A DNA stretch of 64,000 bases from Xestospongia muta. Its lineage: Eukaryota > Porifera > Demospongiae > Haplosclerida > Petrosiidae. Location of the stretch: positions 13,514,263 through 13,578,262 of the forward strand of contig OY848918.1 of NCBI GenBank assembly GCA_963693285.1, given 5' to 3'. Each line of letters starts with the position of its first letter. Within the stretch, counting starts at the first letter, position 1. Made by a program: the position numbers and the translations under genes. The notes beneath the pieces were generated by a model. The model was not told the origin of the DNA and ran no database searches. It saw only the letters and a list, made by a program, of their open reading frames with translations. Shown piece after piece: positions 11,701-26,700 of the stretch.

Positions 11701-14700
11701 TTGATAAGATATGACCAATTCAATGTGCTCATGGTAAATAAAATTAATAGCATATTATTATGTGCATTGGCTGTTATTGCTTGCTTTCAAAGGTCAATGT
11801 GACAATAAGACGATGGAAAAATGTATCCATGTTGACATGTAATCTATAACAATTTAGGACCACCTAGCACTACATGTGCTAGGCAGAAAAATCTATATTT
11901 TAAAAGTTAATTCAAATGTAACAAAATTAATAAACAACAATAAGCAAATATATTTACCAGAAATACATTGCCAAATTGCTTTAGCTTATCTTTCTGCCAC
12001 TCATCAACTTCATCAGAAGTTAACTCATTACAAAATGCAGTAACTAATGGAATCACGCCATCAACAAAATAAAAAAGACCAAAACTGATTTCTTCAGTAC
12101 TCGAGTCATCATCAAGTTTCCAGACTTTTGTCCAACTCTGACAAATGACAGTAAAAACTCATAGTAAAACTAACAATATCGGAAAAAATTAACTTACAAT
12201 GTGTTCAGAGAACAACCTCTTAAAAAGAAACATAAACTTCTCAGTGTGTGTTTCATCACATAATGTATCAATATTATCATTAACAAATGAAGTACAGTCA
12301 ACAATGTGTTTCCAGAAATCACTATTTCTGGGTCTATATGTACACTCAATATAAAAGCTATAGTGATTCTTACAGTTAGTGGGGCCTTACTTGAGCTCAT
12401 CCAGTGAAGAATGAGAAAATTTCTCACTGTGGATGCAAGCCTCGTTAAGGAGATGAGCAAAAGGTACTTTACGTTGGCTGGGTACATCGCAATTAACAAG
12501 AATACTGTAAAAGAGTTAATATTTGCTAAACTTTAATATCATAAATTTCTTTGATTATTGCCTACATAAAGTCATTGGTAAGTCAAAAAACGAGTCATTT
12601 TGTACACCCTGACATGCTGTGTGTTATGAGGCAGTCCTATATTGATTGACACAAGTGGACATATATAAATAGATATATTATATATATGGATGTAATTTAT
12701 TTTTTTGCCTTATGCAACAAAGAAACAAGGTTACAATTTTTAAAAAATTGTATAAGATTATTTTAATTATACAGTCATTACTGTAAAAGAATGTATCTTG
12801 CTAAGTAAGAAAACTGGAAAGTTGGGAATTCTATAATGTGCTCAAAGACATTTTCCAAACATTTCATCAGTCATGGTCAATTAAAAGCACTCACAGTACC
12901 AGTAATTAAAATGATTGTTTATAGTGGTGGCATAGGCAGAGTAGAAGTGATGGTAGGGCTTAAAGTGGCACACAAAATGTGACACAATTTTTTTACCTAA
13001 TTAATTATTCATAATACAATTGTTTTGTATTAATTTACAGCATCTCCATTTGTATGATCTTTTAAGTGTTGAAATTGGGGCATTTGCATTATAAGATATT
13101 TTATATATCGGACAAAGGCAGCATTAAAAACTTCCAATTGAAATAGCTGACTACAGAAGCTTAAATAGAGTAAATAGAGTAAGCAGTGTGGACCTAAATG
13201 AGCAATTGCAAATGAATTATGATACTCAAGCAGGGCTTGAGATATGAAACCAAACAGTTACCTACTTTATGTGGATTAATTTCATTCATTAGGTTCAAAA
13301 ATCAAATACAATATTAATAAAAAGAAGTAACTGAATTTTCAAGTACATATACACACATGGCGACTGTTAGAAACATGTATAAAACATGTGCATACTACTA
13401 ACCTCAAAAGCTCTTTTACGGTGAAGATGTTATGACAAAGAGTCTCAGCAAACTTGCCCCTACCCTCAGCACATGTAGCTAATAAACTAGTTACATTCAA
13501 CAGTGTCAATAACTTAACATCATCATTAGGGTTCTGTATGAAATAAAAGATAACTTATGTATAAGAGTATACATATACTGCTTACATCTTTTAATAGTAC
13601 AGCAAGTCGTTCATCAGCCTTATCTTCTAACATAAGACCAAAAAAGTGGTCTTTGTACTGAAAATTTTCGTTCAACATTCTCGCTATCTTGTCTTGATAG
13701 TTCTTCAAGAGAGGGCCAGGTTTACTTTTGGAGGGCTAGCAAAACTTTTAGATAAAATATTTATGGATCTATCTGTATACCTTCATCACAGCTTTTAAAG
13801 TAGTAAAAAAGTCTAAATATTCTTTAGTCTCACCAGTACAAGCCAGTACATACAACTGTGTAATATCTCCTTCAGAAAAGTCACGACATAATGTAACATT
13901 ATCTGTAATAATCTATGGAGGAAGGAAAAACAGTGAATCTAACATTGACTGATAGATTAGTCAAACTCTTACTTCAGTCAACAGATAGGCAACAGAAGAT
14001 ACAGCAGTCTTAACATCATAAAAATCAGTAAAGTGGAGAAACATTCTTCGTTGTACCTTAAATATGAATTAAGTAACTTTACAGTAATACAAGTATTGCA
14101 TTAATTCCTACCAGTTTATTGCCTCTGCACATTTTTTGAAGTACATCAAAAACATCTATTAATACTTTCTCAATTTCATCTTTTTCAGGATGATCTTTGT
14201 AATCTTTCGAAAAATGCTTGAACACAAAAATCAGAAGAGCTGAATAAACACCTTTTGAAAAGGAAAGAATGATAACAATGACTAGAAATAAATATTATGG
14301 AAACACTAGAGACAATCTCTATGATGACAAACAGTCATATTAAATTATATCTACCAGTGGTATAAACAATATTTTGATAACTTGGCCTTGGACAGTCTTT
14401 ACGAAAAGGTCCATCTTTCAGTTCCATTATAAAATTTGGCAACTCTATATTGAAAAAAAGAAGTAATCACTTATATTTATAATCTACATAATAGTTCTCT
14501 TTCTATGTTTTAATCCAAGCTGTACTAATACCAGTACATACTAGATGTTTATTAAAACAGTATGGTTATAAACATTACCTGTGGGATAGCTAGCATCTAC
14601 TAAGTCTTTCAAGTAAATCTTTTCATCTGGAAGAGAACTTTCTGTCATAGAAACATTACTTGTGGGATGATTACCATATACTAAGTCCTTCAATTCTGAC

Positions 14701-17700
14701 TTTCTATCTGCTAGAGCACCTTCCCTCAATGACCAATTGTATATGCTATAATCTTCAGTTGGATCCTTTTGATCAATAGCAGTGTGAATATAAGAGCATT
14801 TGGCATCTTCAAAAAGTTTATGTTCTTTCTACATGTAACAGAAGAATTTGTCTCAGTATATAAGGCAATGTAAAATTTTTTTAAAAATGAAAGTTATATA
14901 GGAATAGCAATACTAAAACAAAAGACACATTATTATGTGTGTATTGTATAATTATACCTTATAAATTGCATATAGCAAATTAGTACTACAGATTCTCAGT
15001 TCATCATCTTCATAACTCATCAAATCTTGTAAGATTACAACAAGACCTCCAGGATCATCAACACTAAAGCATTTGTAATCACCTCTTGCTTCAAAACATC
15101 TTGCCAATGCTTGACATTGTCTTTCAAGGACACTAAATAGGAACAAATATATGAATAAAATTAATGTAAATAGCTGGATAGCCAGTAGAATTAGAGATTG
15201 GTGCCTATTTAGACTAAAGAGGAAGACAGAAATTAACTAATGAAAACTAGTGGTGACAGCAAAAAGACAGTGAACTTACATAGTGCAATCTAATAGTGAG
15301 AGTGTGTGAAAAAGAACTTTTGTTATAAGAATGAGATGATGTTATTATAACTATTACTCTTACTCAATGTCCAGACTTGCAGCATTAAAAGACTTATTCA
15401 ACAAAGGATCAAGTCCAGGGTTAGTACTGTCTTTACGGCATTTGAAATCAATCAATAGTTTCTACATTAATTTCAAAGAAAATGTAAGTAATGACTGTCA
15501 TAGTTTTATAAAAAATACACTTACAGCACAAGCCATGTATGAAAGTTGTTTGAAGAAAACATGTAACAATTTTACAGCTCTACAAAACAAGACAATGAGA
15601 TAAAGTAATTAGCACATACATATTGCTACAGTATAATGGACAATGTTATATTATTAATGCAGAAGTACAATGATGTTTGCCTTACATTCTTTTGACTTTA
15701 ATTTTGTGTTCATTGTTATCCTTTTTATATCGCTGGTTATCTACAGCGATAGTAATTAATATAATAGTCAAGTGGTTATACATAAAGTAGCATTTGATAT
15801 ATACTAGTAGGTATGGCAGACACATATCATATTGTACAAGGTCTTTGAAAGAGAGGCTACTTAAATATGTACATTGTAGTATACCCAAGGCTCCAATTCA
15901 CTATTTTAACAACAAAACAACTTACTTTTCGGATCTGTCCTTTCGTTTAACATCTTAACAAGACTAAAAAAATCAAATTCCATTTCATTGACATCCCAAA
16001 AATAGGCATAAGCAGCAAGACGTTCTATGACTGTTAACATTTGAGCTAAAAGTTCATCATCTGCTGAACATGTTTCATTAGGTTCTAGCACCTTAGATTA
16101 CAAAAAGAAAACATGACTGCTATAAAATACGTGAGGTAACAATTTATATTTATTAGCAAACACATATATAGTACATCTGCAAATTAAACAAGACCATAAT
16201 ATTGTATAAACCATTTTAAGATTACTTTGATGAAGATGCTGGTATAAAGAAGTAAGGTAAAGTAAAATTATTCTAATGTTGAATACTGCAAGTGTTATAG
16301 AACCTACAGTGTTGCTAAGAGCTAAGATGCACAAATTTGATAGTTTTGACCAATCAACATAGCACTTAAGGTAGAACCAAAATAATTTGTCGGTTGTAAT
16401 ATGTATTAATAGTCAATGGGCAAATAGTAATACTACACATGTATATACTATATCCTTGTCAATTATCAAACACAACAATAGAATTAAACAATGTAGATGG
16501 ACATGCCAAATATACTCAACAATGTCCTAGGACTGTCTGGCATGAGGAGCATGCTAGGAAGTACTATTCACTAACAGATGTATCAACATGTACCAAAAAT
16601 ACACTTACAAGTATAGTGCAAATAAAACTATATATATATATATATTCGAGCTATGCAAATGCTATTAATGTTAAGGGTACCTGTGTTTTCTTCACTTTTT
16701 TTCCAATGTGAGAAATCAATGCACGGATGTTAGTAGCATCTTCCAAAGTATCTACACTATATCTACTAACATTACTGGCTTTTAATGGATCAGAATGTAT
16801 AAGGTTTTCCCATAACTGAAATAAAAATACTGAAATAATGTTATGCAATTAGTTAAATATCATACAAATGTGCATTTTAATTCAATGTTATCACTTTATT
16901 TGACCACAATTGAAATTAAATTCTAAGAATGATGCAGCTCATTTGTTTTGAGACCTTCCATAAATCATTTTACAATAATCTTTATAATCACAATAATTAT
17001 ATACAAAACAGTATTAAAGATAGTGGCTTACGTAACAATCCCACAAGTGGTCAATATCCCTTCCATTTTTATTAATACTGGGCTCAATATAAAGTGACTC
17101 CACAAGGTCCAAATAAGCTGATTTTATATCTAATGGAATGTTCTTGTCTCTGAAAGCAATTAAAGCTTCATCAAACCAGCTCTCTTTTTTAAGTTTCTTT
17201 AATTCATCAATAGAAGTCACATTAACACCCTATACAAATAAAACATACAAAGAACTTAAGCCAAAAATAAGTATGCTACATTTCAGATCATTGCAGTAAT
17301 GCCACTTGTATTTAATATCAATTACAACAAATTTCTGTGATATGGAAATTTCATTGTTTCAAAATTTACAAACAGTCAAAATAATTTTATAATGTAAATT
17401 ATATTTAAAATCTATCCTCTCCCAAACAAGTATCAGAAACATTAATAGCATGAAACTATGCAAATTAATCACTTTATAAATAATATATTTTTAAGTCACA
17501 CATTAAAACTATATTCACTAAAAACATAAATATTACATAAAATCTAACTATCTTTAAAGTAAGTCATTAATCAATATACTAACTATTATAGTAACACATA
17601 CCTTGCAAACTTTACTGAATAGCCTTAGTTGAGCAATAAAAAGTAGTTTCACATTTTCTTGCTACAAAAAGAACCCTTAGCTCTAGTAAAATACTTAGTA

Positions 17701-20700
17701 CTTACAGATGTGCAAGCTAGTGAAGAAACTAATACTGGTTTCTTTGCTGGAATTAAATGTTCTTCTAGTGACATCTGGCTTTGTCCAGGTGCTTCATGTT
17801 TGTCTGGTAGAAAAATGTATACCTCCTCACCTCTGACTTTGGTTTCATAAAATATGTCCTATATATTAAAGGAATTTTAGGTCAATGATTAAGAATATTC
17901 CTTATATTAATAATGAGGCATGGACTGGACCTAAAAATATAATATAACATTTTGAAACATAAAAGTGTTGTTTTTTATAAGTAAAGTCAACAAACAAATC
18001 ATTTTTCAGAATAGAAATGCCCATAAAGGTTACTTTATATATTAGTTATTATTAAATGAAACAGACTTTTCCTAAAGTTTCTAAACAACTGAAAATATTG
18101 TCCTATAATTGTTTTGGAAGATACTGACTTCACACTGAAACACTAATTAGATCTACAAAGATTAGATAATCAGCAGTAGTATCTGTGGACAACTATCAGT
18201 CATACCAATCATCATAGTATTTGTTATTAGGGCTAATAAGGATGCTATTTAATTTTATTCATTGCTTTCAATAGTCACATACAAAAATCAAATAAAACAA
18301 TACAAATGAATGTACAAGTATATATGTACATTCATGCCTCAAAACAATTAGAGCACTACCTGGAATACAAAGCATGCCAGGTAATAAGAATGTGTGTCCA
18401 TTGTAAAGAATACAACAAGATATACAGTAAGGATGGCAGTTCTAAATACAGCATAGGTAACTAACCTGTTTTTTCTTAATGATGGTTGTAAAAACTTTAT
18501 CTACAAGAGTTAAGAGATTATGAATACTAGAATTAGTCAATAATAACATGGATTAGGCACTGACGTACACGCCGTTCAAAAGAGAGAACTTAACTTTACA
18601 CTACCTACTTACCTTGCAAGTGTCTATTGGGCAAACCTTCAGTAAAGCAGAATGAACTATATAAACAAAGAACTGCTGCATCCTATAAACAGTTATTATT
18701 ACTATAATTATTATGGTAATATGATAACTGACATCAACAACTAATTCGTGCTTCTTAGGTTTAATTGCAAAGTCAATTGCTGACACTAACAAATCTGCAA
18801 TTTTACTATAGAATAAAAGACAACTTCATGTTAATATGATGTGTTGTATGTGATGTTATTCCCGTATAATTCTGAGCATGTTCTGTGTCTTAAGGATCCA
18901 CCAAGAATTATACTAATACACATACACACGTATACGCACAGACACATTACAAATTGTCTCTAAAACAAATTCCTACATACTAATCACTGTTGTGCTTTAA
19001 TACAATTTGTGTTATTCTCCTTTCTTTTGTGTATTATATAATCTGAAACTTATATGGCAAGTTATGTTGTGAAAGTTTTTGTACCCATTAAAGTTAGAGT
19101 TGAGGGTTATGGTTGAGGGTTTATGGTGAATTGTCGCTAAATACAGAATATGTTGAGAAGTAGATACATAACACGTTGCAGCTTCAAGATTAATAATCTT
19201 TAATTTATCAGGAAGCAAAGTTACAACCACAAAAACACTCTTTGTAACATAGAACTACACATCCAAATCTCATGTGAAGCCTGGCACATAATTGTCTGAT
19301 GTATATGATGTGGTCAGCTCTAATGACTTCATAACATTGTATTGGAAGACTTATTGTTAGGTTATTTGCAGTAGAACTGATGTGTTTAATCGAAATGCAA
19401 GATTGACTACTTTTGTTACTAGTGCCCAATTTTAAAGCAACAAAAAATATGTAGATTTGACAGTTTCCACAAGACTTTAGTTTTACTAATATTTCATACC
19501 TGTCATGATGAACTAATGTACTTAGCACATTTTCAACACCAAGACCTCTTCCCAACTATGTACAAAATCATATGAGCACTTTACCAGAAGGATACTTACC
19601 ATGTTAACAAACAGTTCCCTAAAGTTAAGGTCAGGGCCTTCTTTGATTAGGTTGATTAGGTACATCCTTAAATCATGACTTGGCGTTTTAGCATAGCATT
19701 CGAGGACTGAACACACCTTTTTCCTTAAGTCATCAGATCTGTATATATACATTATTATGTCATTTCACTTACATAATATTAGACAACATAACATATATTA
19801 TAACAAATAATGATAATTTCCTTTTTTGTACTGATAGATAGGGAGACTCCTCAAAATAATACAGTTAAGCATACTTTTGGAATATTTTTTATATACTTAT
19901 TACTTATGGCAAACAGCTATCCACTAAACTACAACTATCATTCCTGCACACAAATGTACTTCTTCAATGATATTAGAAACCAATCTTCATCTTAATTATA
20001 ATTGTAATGTAGGAGGCTTGTCTTCCTCTTCCAATACTAGATTAACTAACACTTTTTGGCACATTACATTTGATCTGCAGAATATCATTTATTGTGACAT
20101 AATCATAGCAAAAGTCTGTGTTAGCATAATGTATTACACAAATAAACCTGTATAGTGTAAAGGCACAAAGTCTTTTTGCATGCCTTAAATTATTAAGTAT
20201 GTGTATTGCAATATGTGGCAAGGTTTGTAATAAATTTTTACGCAATAGAGTCACTTAATTGACAAAGAACTTACCGAGACCTTGCCAAAATATCTACCAG
20301 CATATCAACGATCTATGTAAAAGACATATTATACATGTAAATACAAACAAAATTTCAAATGAAAATATAATCAGGTACATGATAGAAGTGCTTATCCAGC
20401 CAGGGATCGCCCAGATAGCATGACTATTGAAATGCATTGGCAGAACACAATGAGCATCTCACTCAAAATTGATCAAAATATGTAAATCTTTCCAGTATTT
20501 ATTTATAAGATAATCCTTTATTATGACTTAGTTATAGGATAAGATATGTTTCTAAGCATCATAGACATAATTTTTCAGATGTCAGATTTCATCATCATGG
20601 TCATATAACATTCTATGATTACGTTGTTTTGTAGTAATACTATCCCTACTATCTTGTATGCTTTTTTTGTTTTGGAGCAACATTAGACGTAATGCATTTG

Positions 20701-23700
20701 CTTCATTTTTTAGAGAATGTTTTTAATTTACTACTGTTATATATAGAAGCAACTTACATGGAATACTCTTAACATTTTGGCACCAATCTTGACATTCTTA
20801 TTAGTATACTTTACTAGCTCATCCAAGACATTTTTAAGTTCAAGAGATTCATAGGTTGGATTTCTCAGTATTAGCTACATATAAAATACCAACATAATCA
20901 CCATCTTGTAATTAATACAATATGATACTAACTTCATAATACTCTGCTAGTACATGATGAATACTAGCCGCAAAATATAGGCTATGAACATGATCTGGAG
21001 CAACCTATAAGAGTACATATACAGACAAGATTATATAATTATAAAAAATCTTAAGATTATTTGATGGTATTATTTGTAAACATTAAAGACTAGATAATAG
21101 AAATATATCCTACTGTGCTGCTCAAACTCAAAGGCACTTTCTCTGTATACTAGTTAGAAGCAACAATCAGTCAAATATTATTAGCAGTTATAATGTGCAG
21201 GTTAATTTTATTCGTCACTTTCAAAAGTCATGTAGTCATGTACAATATTAGTGTATATGTAAAACGACTAAAATATTGCAAAATGGACATAACCATATGC
21301 ATATAAGCTTGTTCCAAGTAATCTTAGGACAGTTGACACACAAAACCTCCCATATCCAAAATATCCATAATGTATACCAGATGTTTCTATGCACAATATA
21401 TCAGTGTTGTAAAAGTAATGGATTTGTATTTTAATTATTGTTATTGTTATTGTAAAGCATTTGTAATGATTATTGTTTTAGTTATTAATTGTTCACAAAA
21501 CTCCAACAATTTTAGTTTTAGTTATAGTAATAAGTTTTTAGTTAATGTTATTATAAATCAATAAACCAAAGAAGATAATAAATAATTTATTATCTTCTAA
21601 TTTATTTAGCATGTAGTAAATTATTTATTGCATGCTAAATATGCAAGTAATCCTTGTTATTTTTGATTAATACTTCTCTTTCAAGGTTATTGTCACTTAG
21701 CTGATTTCGTTTTCGAATACATGCATTTCCAGCCATTGAAAAAGTCATTTCTATGGGTGCTAAAGAAGCTAGAACAACTAGTACATCACATGCTACCTTG
21801 GAGAGTACTGAAAATAATGACTCTGATTTGAATCTAGAAGTACAAAGTGTCCATCACATCTGGAGGGTTGCTCTTTCTTTGTCTCACAACTTTCTTTTGT
21901 CTATTCAGTTTGATCGCTGTGTTAATTGATTGTTATTTAGTTTGTGTTTAACTGTTTACACATTTAAATGGTTAACTGATTTAATTGTGTGAAATCTGGA
22001 AATGAAATGGCTAAAATTCACAACTACTTTTGTGCAATTTTAGTTTTTGTTATTAATTGTAAATCAATGGCTTAATAGTTATAATTTGTTAATAATGAGT
22101 TGGCCATTACAAAAACGTTTTAGTTTTAGTTATTGTTAAACAATTAAAACACTACACAATATACTTACCTCTTCAATTCTAAAGTTGGCAGAGTCACATT
22201 CTTTATTTACGCAAACCTATGTGCATACATAGAAGTCTGTTTATCAATCAATCATTCCATCTTATACAAATATATTATAAATCAAAGACTACAAATAACA
22301 TTTATAAGGATATACACTTACATTAAACCATTTTTTACCAATATGTTTTCTCTTGTCTACATGATGTGGCACTATTTTATTTCCTAAATAATTGTATGCA
22401 ATTAAAATTTTATATAACAATATATTGAATATTTAAATATAAAATCATTAATACAAACATACTTTGAACTTTTAAGAATGTTTCGTTATCATCATTATCC
22501 CACAGTAAATACTGAAATCTCACAATTTTTCCATTCAAAATTTCACCTTCATGTTTTTTCTAATAATAAGTCAATCCACATCCAAGTGTTATAGTAATTT
22601 CAGTTACCTCTTTACTTGACAAAATAAATTGAGAACCACAATAACTGTTCAATTTTAACTAAACAAGATTTAAAAAGTAAACTATAATTGTAATTATTAC
22701 TTTAGACTATTAAAGGCATACCTTATATTCTCCCTGTTGTTTATCAACTAGGAAATATTTTTGAGAAGGCATGTGTTTGATATAACATTTATCTTCAAAA
22801 TGTATAGGATTACCTAATTAATCAGAAAAATTCATGTCAGTACTAACTTGAAAATTCATACCATTAAATTGTTGCACATCTACTTTCTGTAGTTGCCAAA
22901 AGCAATCTCCAGAGGCAGGCGGAAGTCTTTTCATTCCACTAATATTACACTTCTTTTGTATAGCAACTAGCAATAAAATAAAATATTTACATAATATTGT
23001 CTGTATCTACTAGTATCTTTTCCAGTATGATCATCAGTTCTAGCCAAAAATCCATCTACTGTAATATTTCGAAGTCGAATTATACTTCCTTCCTAAACAA
23101 AGAGTATATTAATAATTAACATGACAGTATTACTGGACACTCACTCGAATTGCCTTATGACATGTAGTATTGCAAAAGATCTCAACTACAAATGTGGACT
23201 TGGCAACAGCAATTTTCAAATTATTCCTATAGTAATTACATTAATCCTTTAAGTCATTTTAGTATTTAAGCTTAATGTAATGCAACTAATTTTTTTTTAA
23301 ATTGATGACTCTGCTCATTAGCTACATAACTATGGCTTTCCTATTATCAAAAATTGTACTGCAAAAAATGTTTTTTGGGATATTATTAGTCACGTATTGC
23401 TTAAGAATTATTAATAATAATATGTATATTATCTGTCTATAGGAAGTGTGCCAGACAATCTAAACAATTCATGTCATATATATATAATGTTGCATTTATC
23501 GCTATATGTTAGAATAGATACTCAAACGAAATATAAATTTTAATCTGTATTTACTGTATTTACTGTAAACATCATGATATAATGGGCATATATACAAAGT
23601 TACCTTTTAGGCTGAGTTCTCTGGCAGCTAAGAATATGATAGCCTTTCTTCTTCACAGACTCCACAATAACTCTATCATTAGAACATATCTGAAGGGTAA

Positions 23701-26700
23701 TAAAAACTGACATTGAACTTTAATTTCATTCTGTATTGTGAGGATGAAAATACAAGAGGGTGCTCTCTATCACATGCAGTGTGAACTACGTAAGTTAATA
23801 ACATAAATTTTGTGTGACTGCCATAGTGCTCCTATCATTGAATATAGACAGTGTATAAACCATAGTACCTATTAGATCAACTATATGTCATGTATAGATG
23901 AGAAAATAAAGTGTCTCATGATAATTATATTTATAGAATTCTCCAGTTATAAAGATTACAGTTTTGAAAAATTGAGAGTCAGCAAACGACTACTGAGAAG
24001 TGATCAGTATCATTTATTGCTATATTTAGTATTTACAGTAGAGGTTGATTAATTGCTATGTATTGGATGTAAAGTACTTTCATTTGTTTGAGATACCAGT
24101 GGCATCTTTCATGCAATGATGATGTAACTTACACTATCTCCTCTCCTCCTTTTATTAGAAGTCTCCATTTGTGCTGGTAAAATTTTGAACACACAAGAAT
24201 CATTATCATCTTCGTTAACAATTTTCTTAGAAGAACATTACATTCAATATAATTATACAAATGTACTAATGTAAGCACATACCAGGCAATCACTGGAGGA
24301 ATCTACAGATAAATACATGTTTGTTGCTACTTGACGAAGCTGTAATATGAAAAGAAGAGTTCATGAAATTCATAACTACATATGTACAGTTTATCAGTGA
24401 AAATGTACACTTTGTTTAAAATCTTGATTTTAAGGTTGTTCCACAAATAGAAAAAATTATGTACAAGGTTATAAAAAGATAAAAAATAATATATATATAA
24501 AATTACTCTGACATGTTAATGTCAATATTAAGAATGTACTATATATAATTGTTTTCAATTTTTAATGTTAATAATGTTCAGCACTGGAGTTATGAAGATT
24601 AGAGAGCTAAAAGCATTGAGCACAGTGCATGTGAAGTAGCTATTAAAGAAAATGGAATGCAGGAAAGTATACTATTGGCAAAGAGGCAAACTAGGTACAA
24701 AAGAAAACTAGCAAGAAGCTTCAAGCCTTTACAACAAGACTAATCAAGCCTATCATTTTACCATTATGAATACAATACAAACTAATGAATGTATTTACTT
24801 CAGTTAAAATATAAATTCTGATTTTAATTGTGCACTTTTTTCTTATGAATTCTAGAGACCTAACTATCAGTGACTGATTGAATCTTAAAAAGCTTTATCA
24901 TGCTTCTGTCTAAGGTTTGAGCATCAGCTTCTTTGTTTCACTGACTAAACATGAAGAAACCATAAACATAAAGTTTGATATCATTTGGGAGAAACCTATA
25001 CAAATGTTGTACATACCTTGATCTTTCGGCCATATATTGTAAAAGTAGAAATGGCATCCATACCTACATTGTCTGGTTCATAATAAAACAAGGAATATAT
25101 AAACTCTCCTATGAAAGATTGTTAACATCTATAATACCTTTGGAATAATAAGTGGTGATTTAAGACTACAAGAAAATAACATTTAAATTCTTAAGATTCA
25201 TACATATATACCTGTTAATAAAAGGGTCCCATGGTTCAGAAAGAATTTGAAATGTAGCAACTACAAAGTGTATAATTAATATTTACAATAGTTAGTGCAT
25301 GGACTTACAATGATCATCATGATATATTTTGTCACCCTCAGATCTTGGATGTAATTCCACTCTACCTTGTGATAAACTAATTATAAAAATAATACTTGTT
25401 ATTACAAATTTTAGGACTATTAAAAAGCAAATTTGCTTTCCAATGTAAACATAATTATTTGATAGTATATTATTAACCCTCACTGCTTTCAGTGTGAGGA
25501 ATATACAGATACTTGCTCTGTGTGTCAGTTACTGGGAATGCACTTTAATTGAGGGCTCTAAGTTGTCGACAAGTTAGTCTATAACTATAAAAATCTTCAA
25601 AATACGACAAATGTTCAACACTATGAACTTGTTATAGCTAAATGACTACCAACAAAAGAATAAGCATGAAAAGTTGGAAAAACCTTTCAAAAAGCACGGC
25701 CAAGATAAAAGAGTTGATGGCTCTGAAAAACCTAAAACACATGCAGTTTTCCAGCAGCAACAACGATGATATAAATATTAACGATGATATAAATATTAAA
25801 TGCGACCTGACTTGCGAAAAGGGACCACTTCTGTTAAAAAATCTCAAACATGCAGTTGTTGTGTACACAGCCATTATATTTTCAATTAATGTTTGCTTCA
25901 TTATATCTCAGTTTAAAAGCAATATATATATAACTTGAATGCAAAATTTAGTAAGCACTCTATTAAAAATTGCTTAAGTACATACAAGTGATTTTAAATA
26001 GTATGATTGGTCTCTTAATGCAAATCAGACTACAAATATCTATATATAAACGCACACCTTGATCAGTATTACACTGCAACATGTACAGTTTCAGTTTTTT
26101 TATTTCACATTTCAAAGAGTATTATCTTACCTGGTAGCCACTGAGAATACATAATCACTGGTCTCATGACATCTTAAAAGTATAATATCACCTTCATGGA
26201 TTGCGGAGGTAGTGTGCGCCATCTTCTATAGGTAAAAGCTAAGTTAGAGGCCCACAGGGACGACTACCGGCAGGTTTTAAAGGTTACAATACAATCGTTT
26301 TTTTCGACTGTTAGATACGCCCTCTCCCTCCAAAAACTGCTAACACCTTCTTTTAATTGTTTTTATTCACAGGAAGTGCTTGTAACCATCAGCAATCAGA
26401 ATAACACAAATTTAATAATAAAAATAATTTATCTATCAACAATTAGCAACCTATTATGACTTTTAGAGCTGTGCTGATAACTAAAGAAAAAATATAATCA
26501 TCATTGGAGTATTGGAGTACACACAAAATGTATGTGCATGCAGTTATGGAACTTTTAACAACTTATTGTGATAAGCTTTCTTGACAACGAAAGATTTAAA
26601 TTAACAATTCAATCTGGGATATGTACCTGCATAAGTAGACACATAATGTGGTCATACTCACCTTCATAAATTGTTCATACATTTGAAGTGATTCTGGATC

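Noticed and set aside
25642..25938. 98-codon plus-strand frame with a terminal hydrophobic stretch
   Set aside because: Sits in an intron of the channel gene, opposite strand, no splice or homology support. Possible but unsupported.
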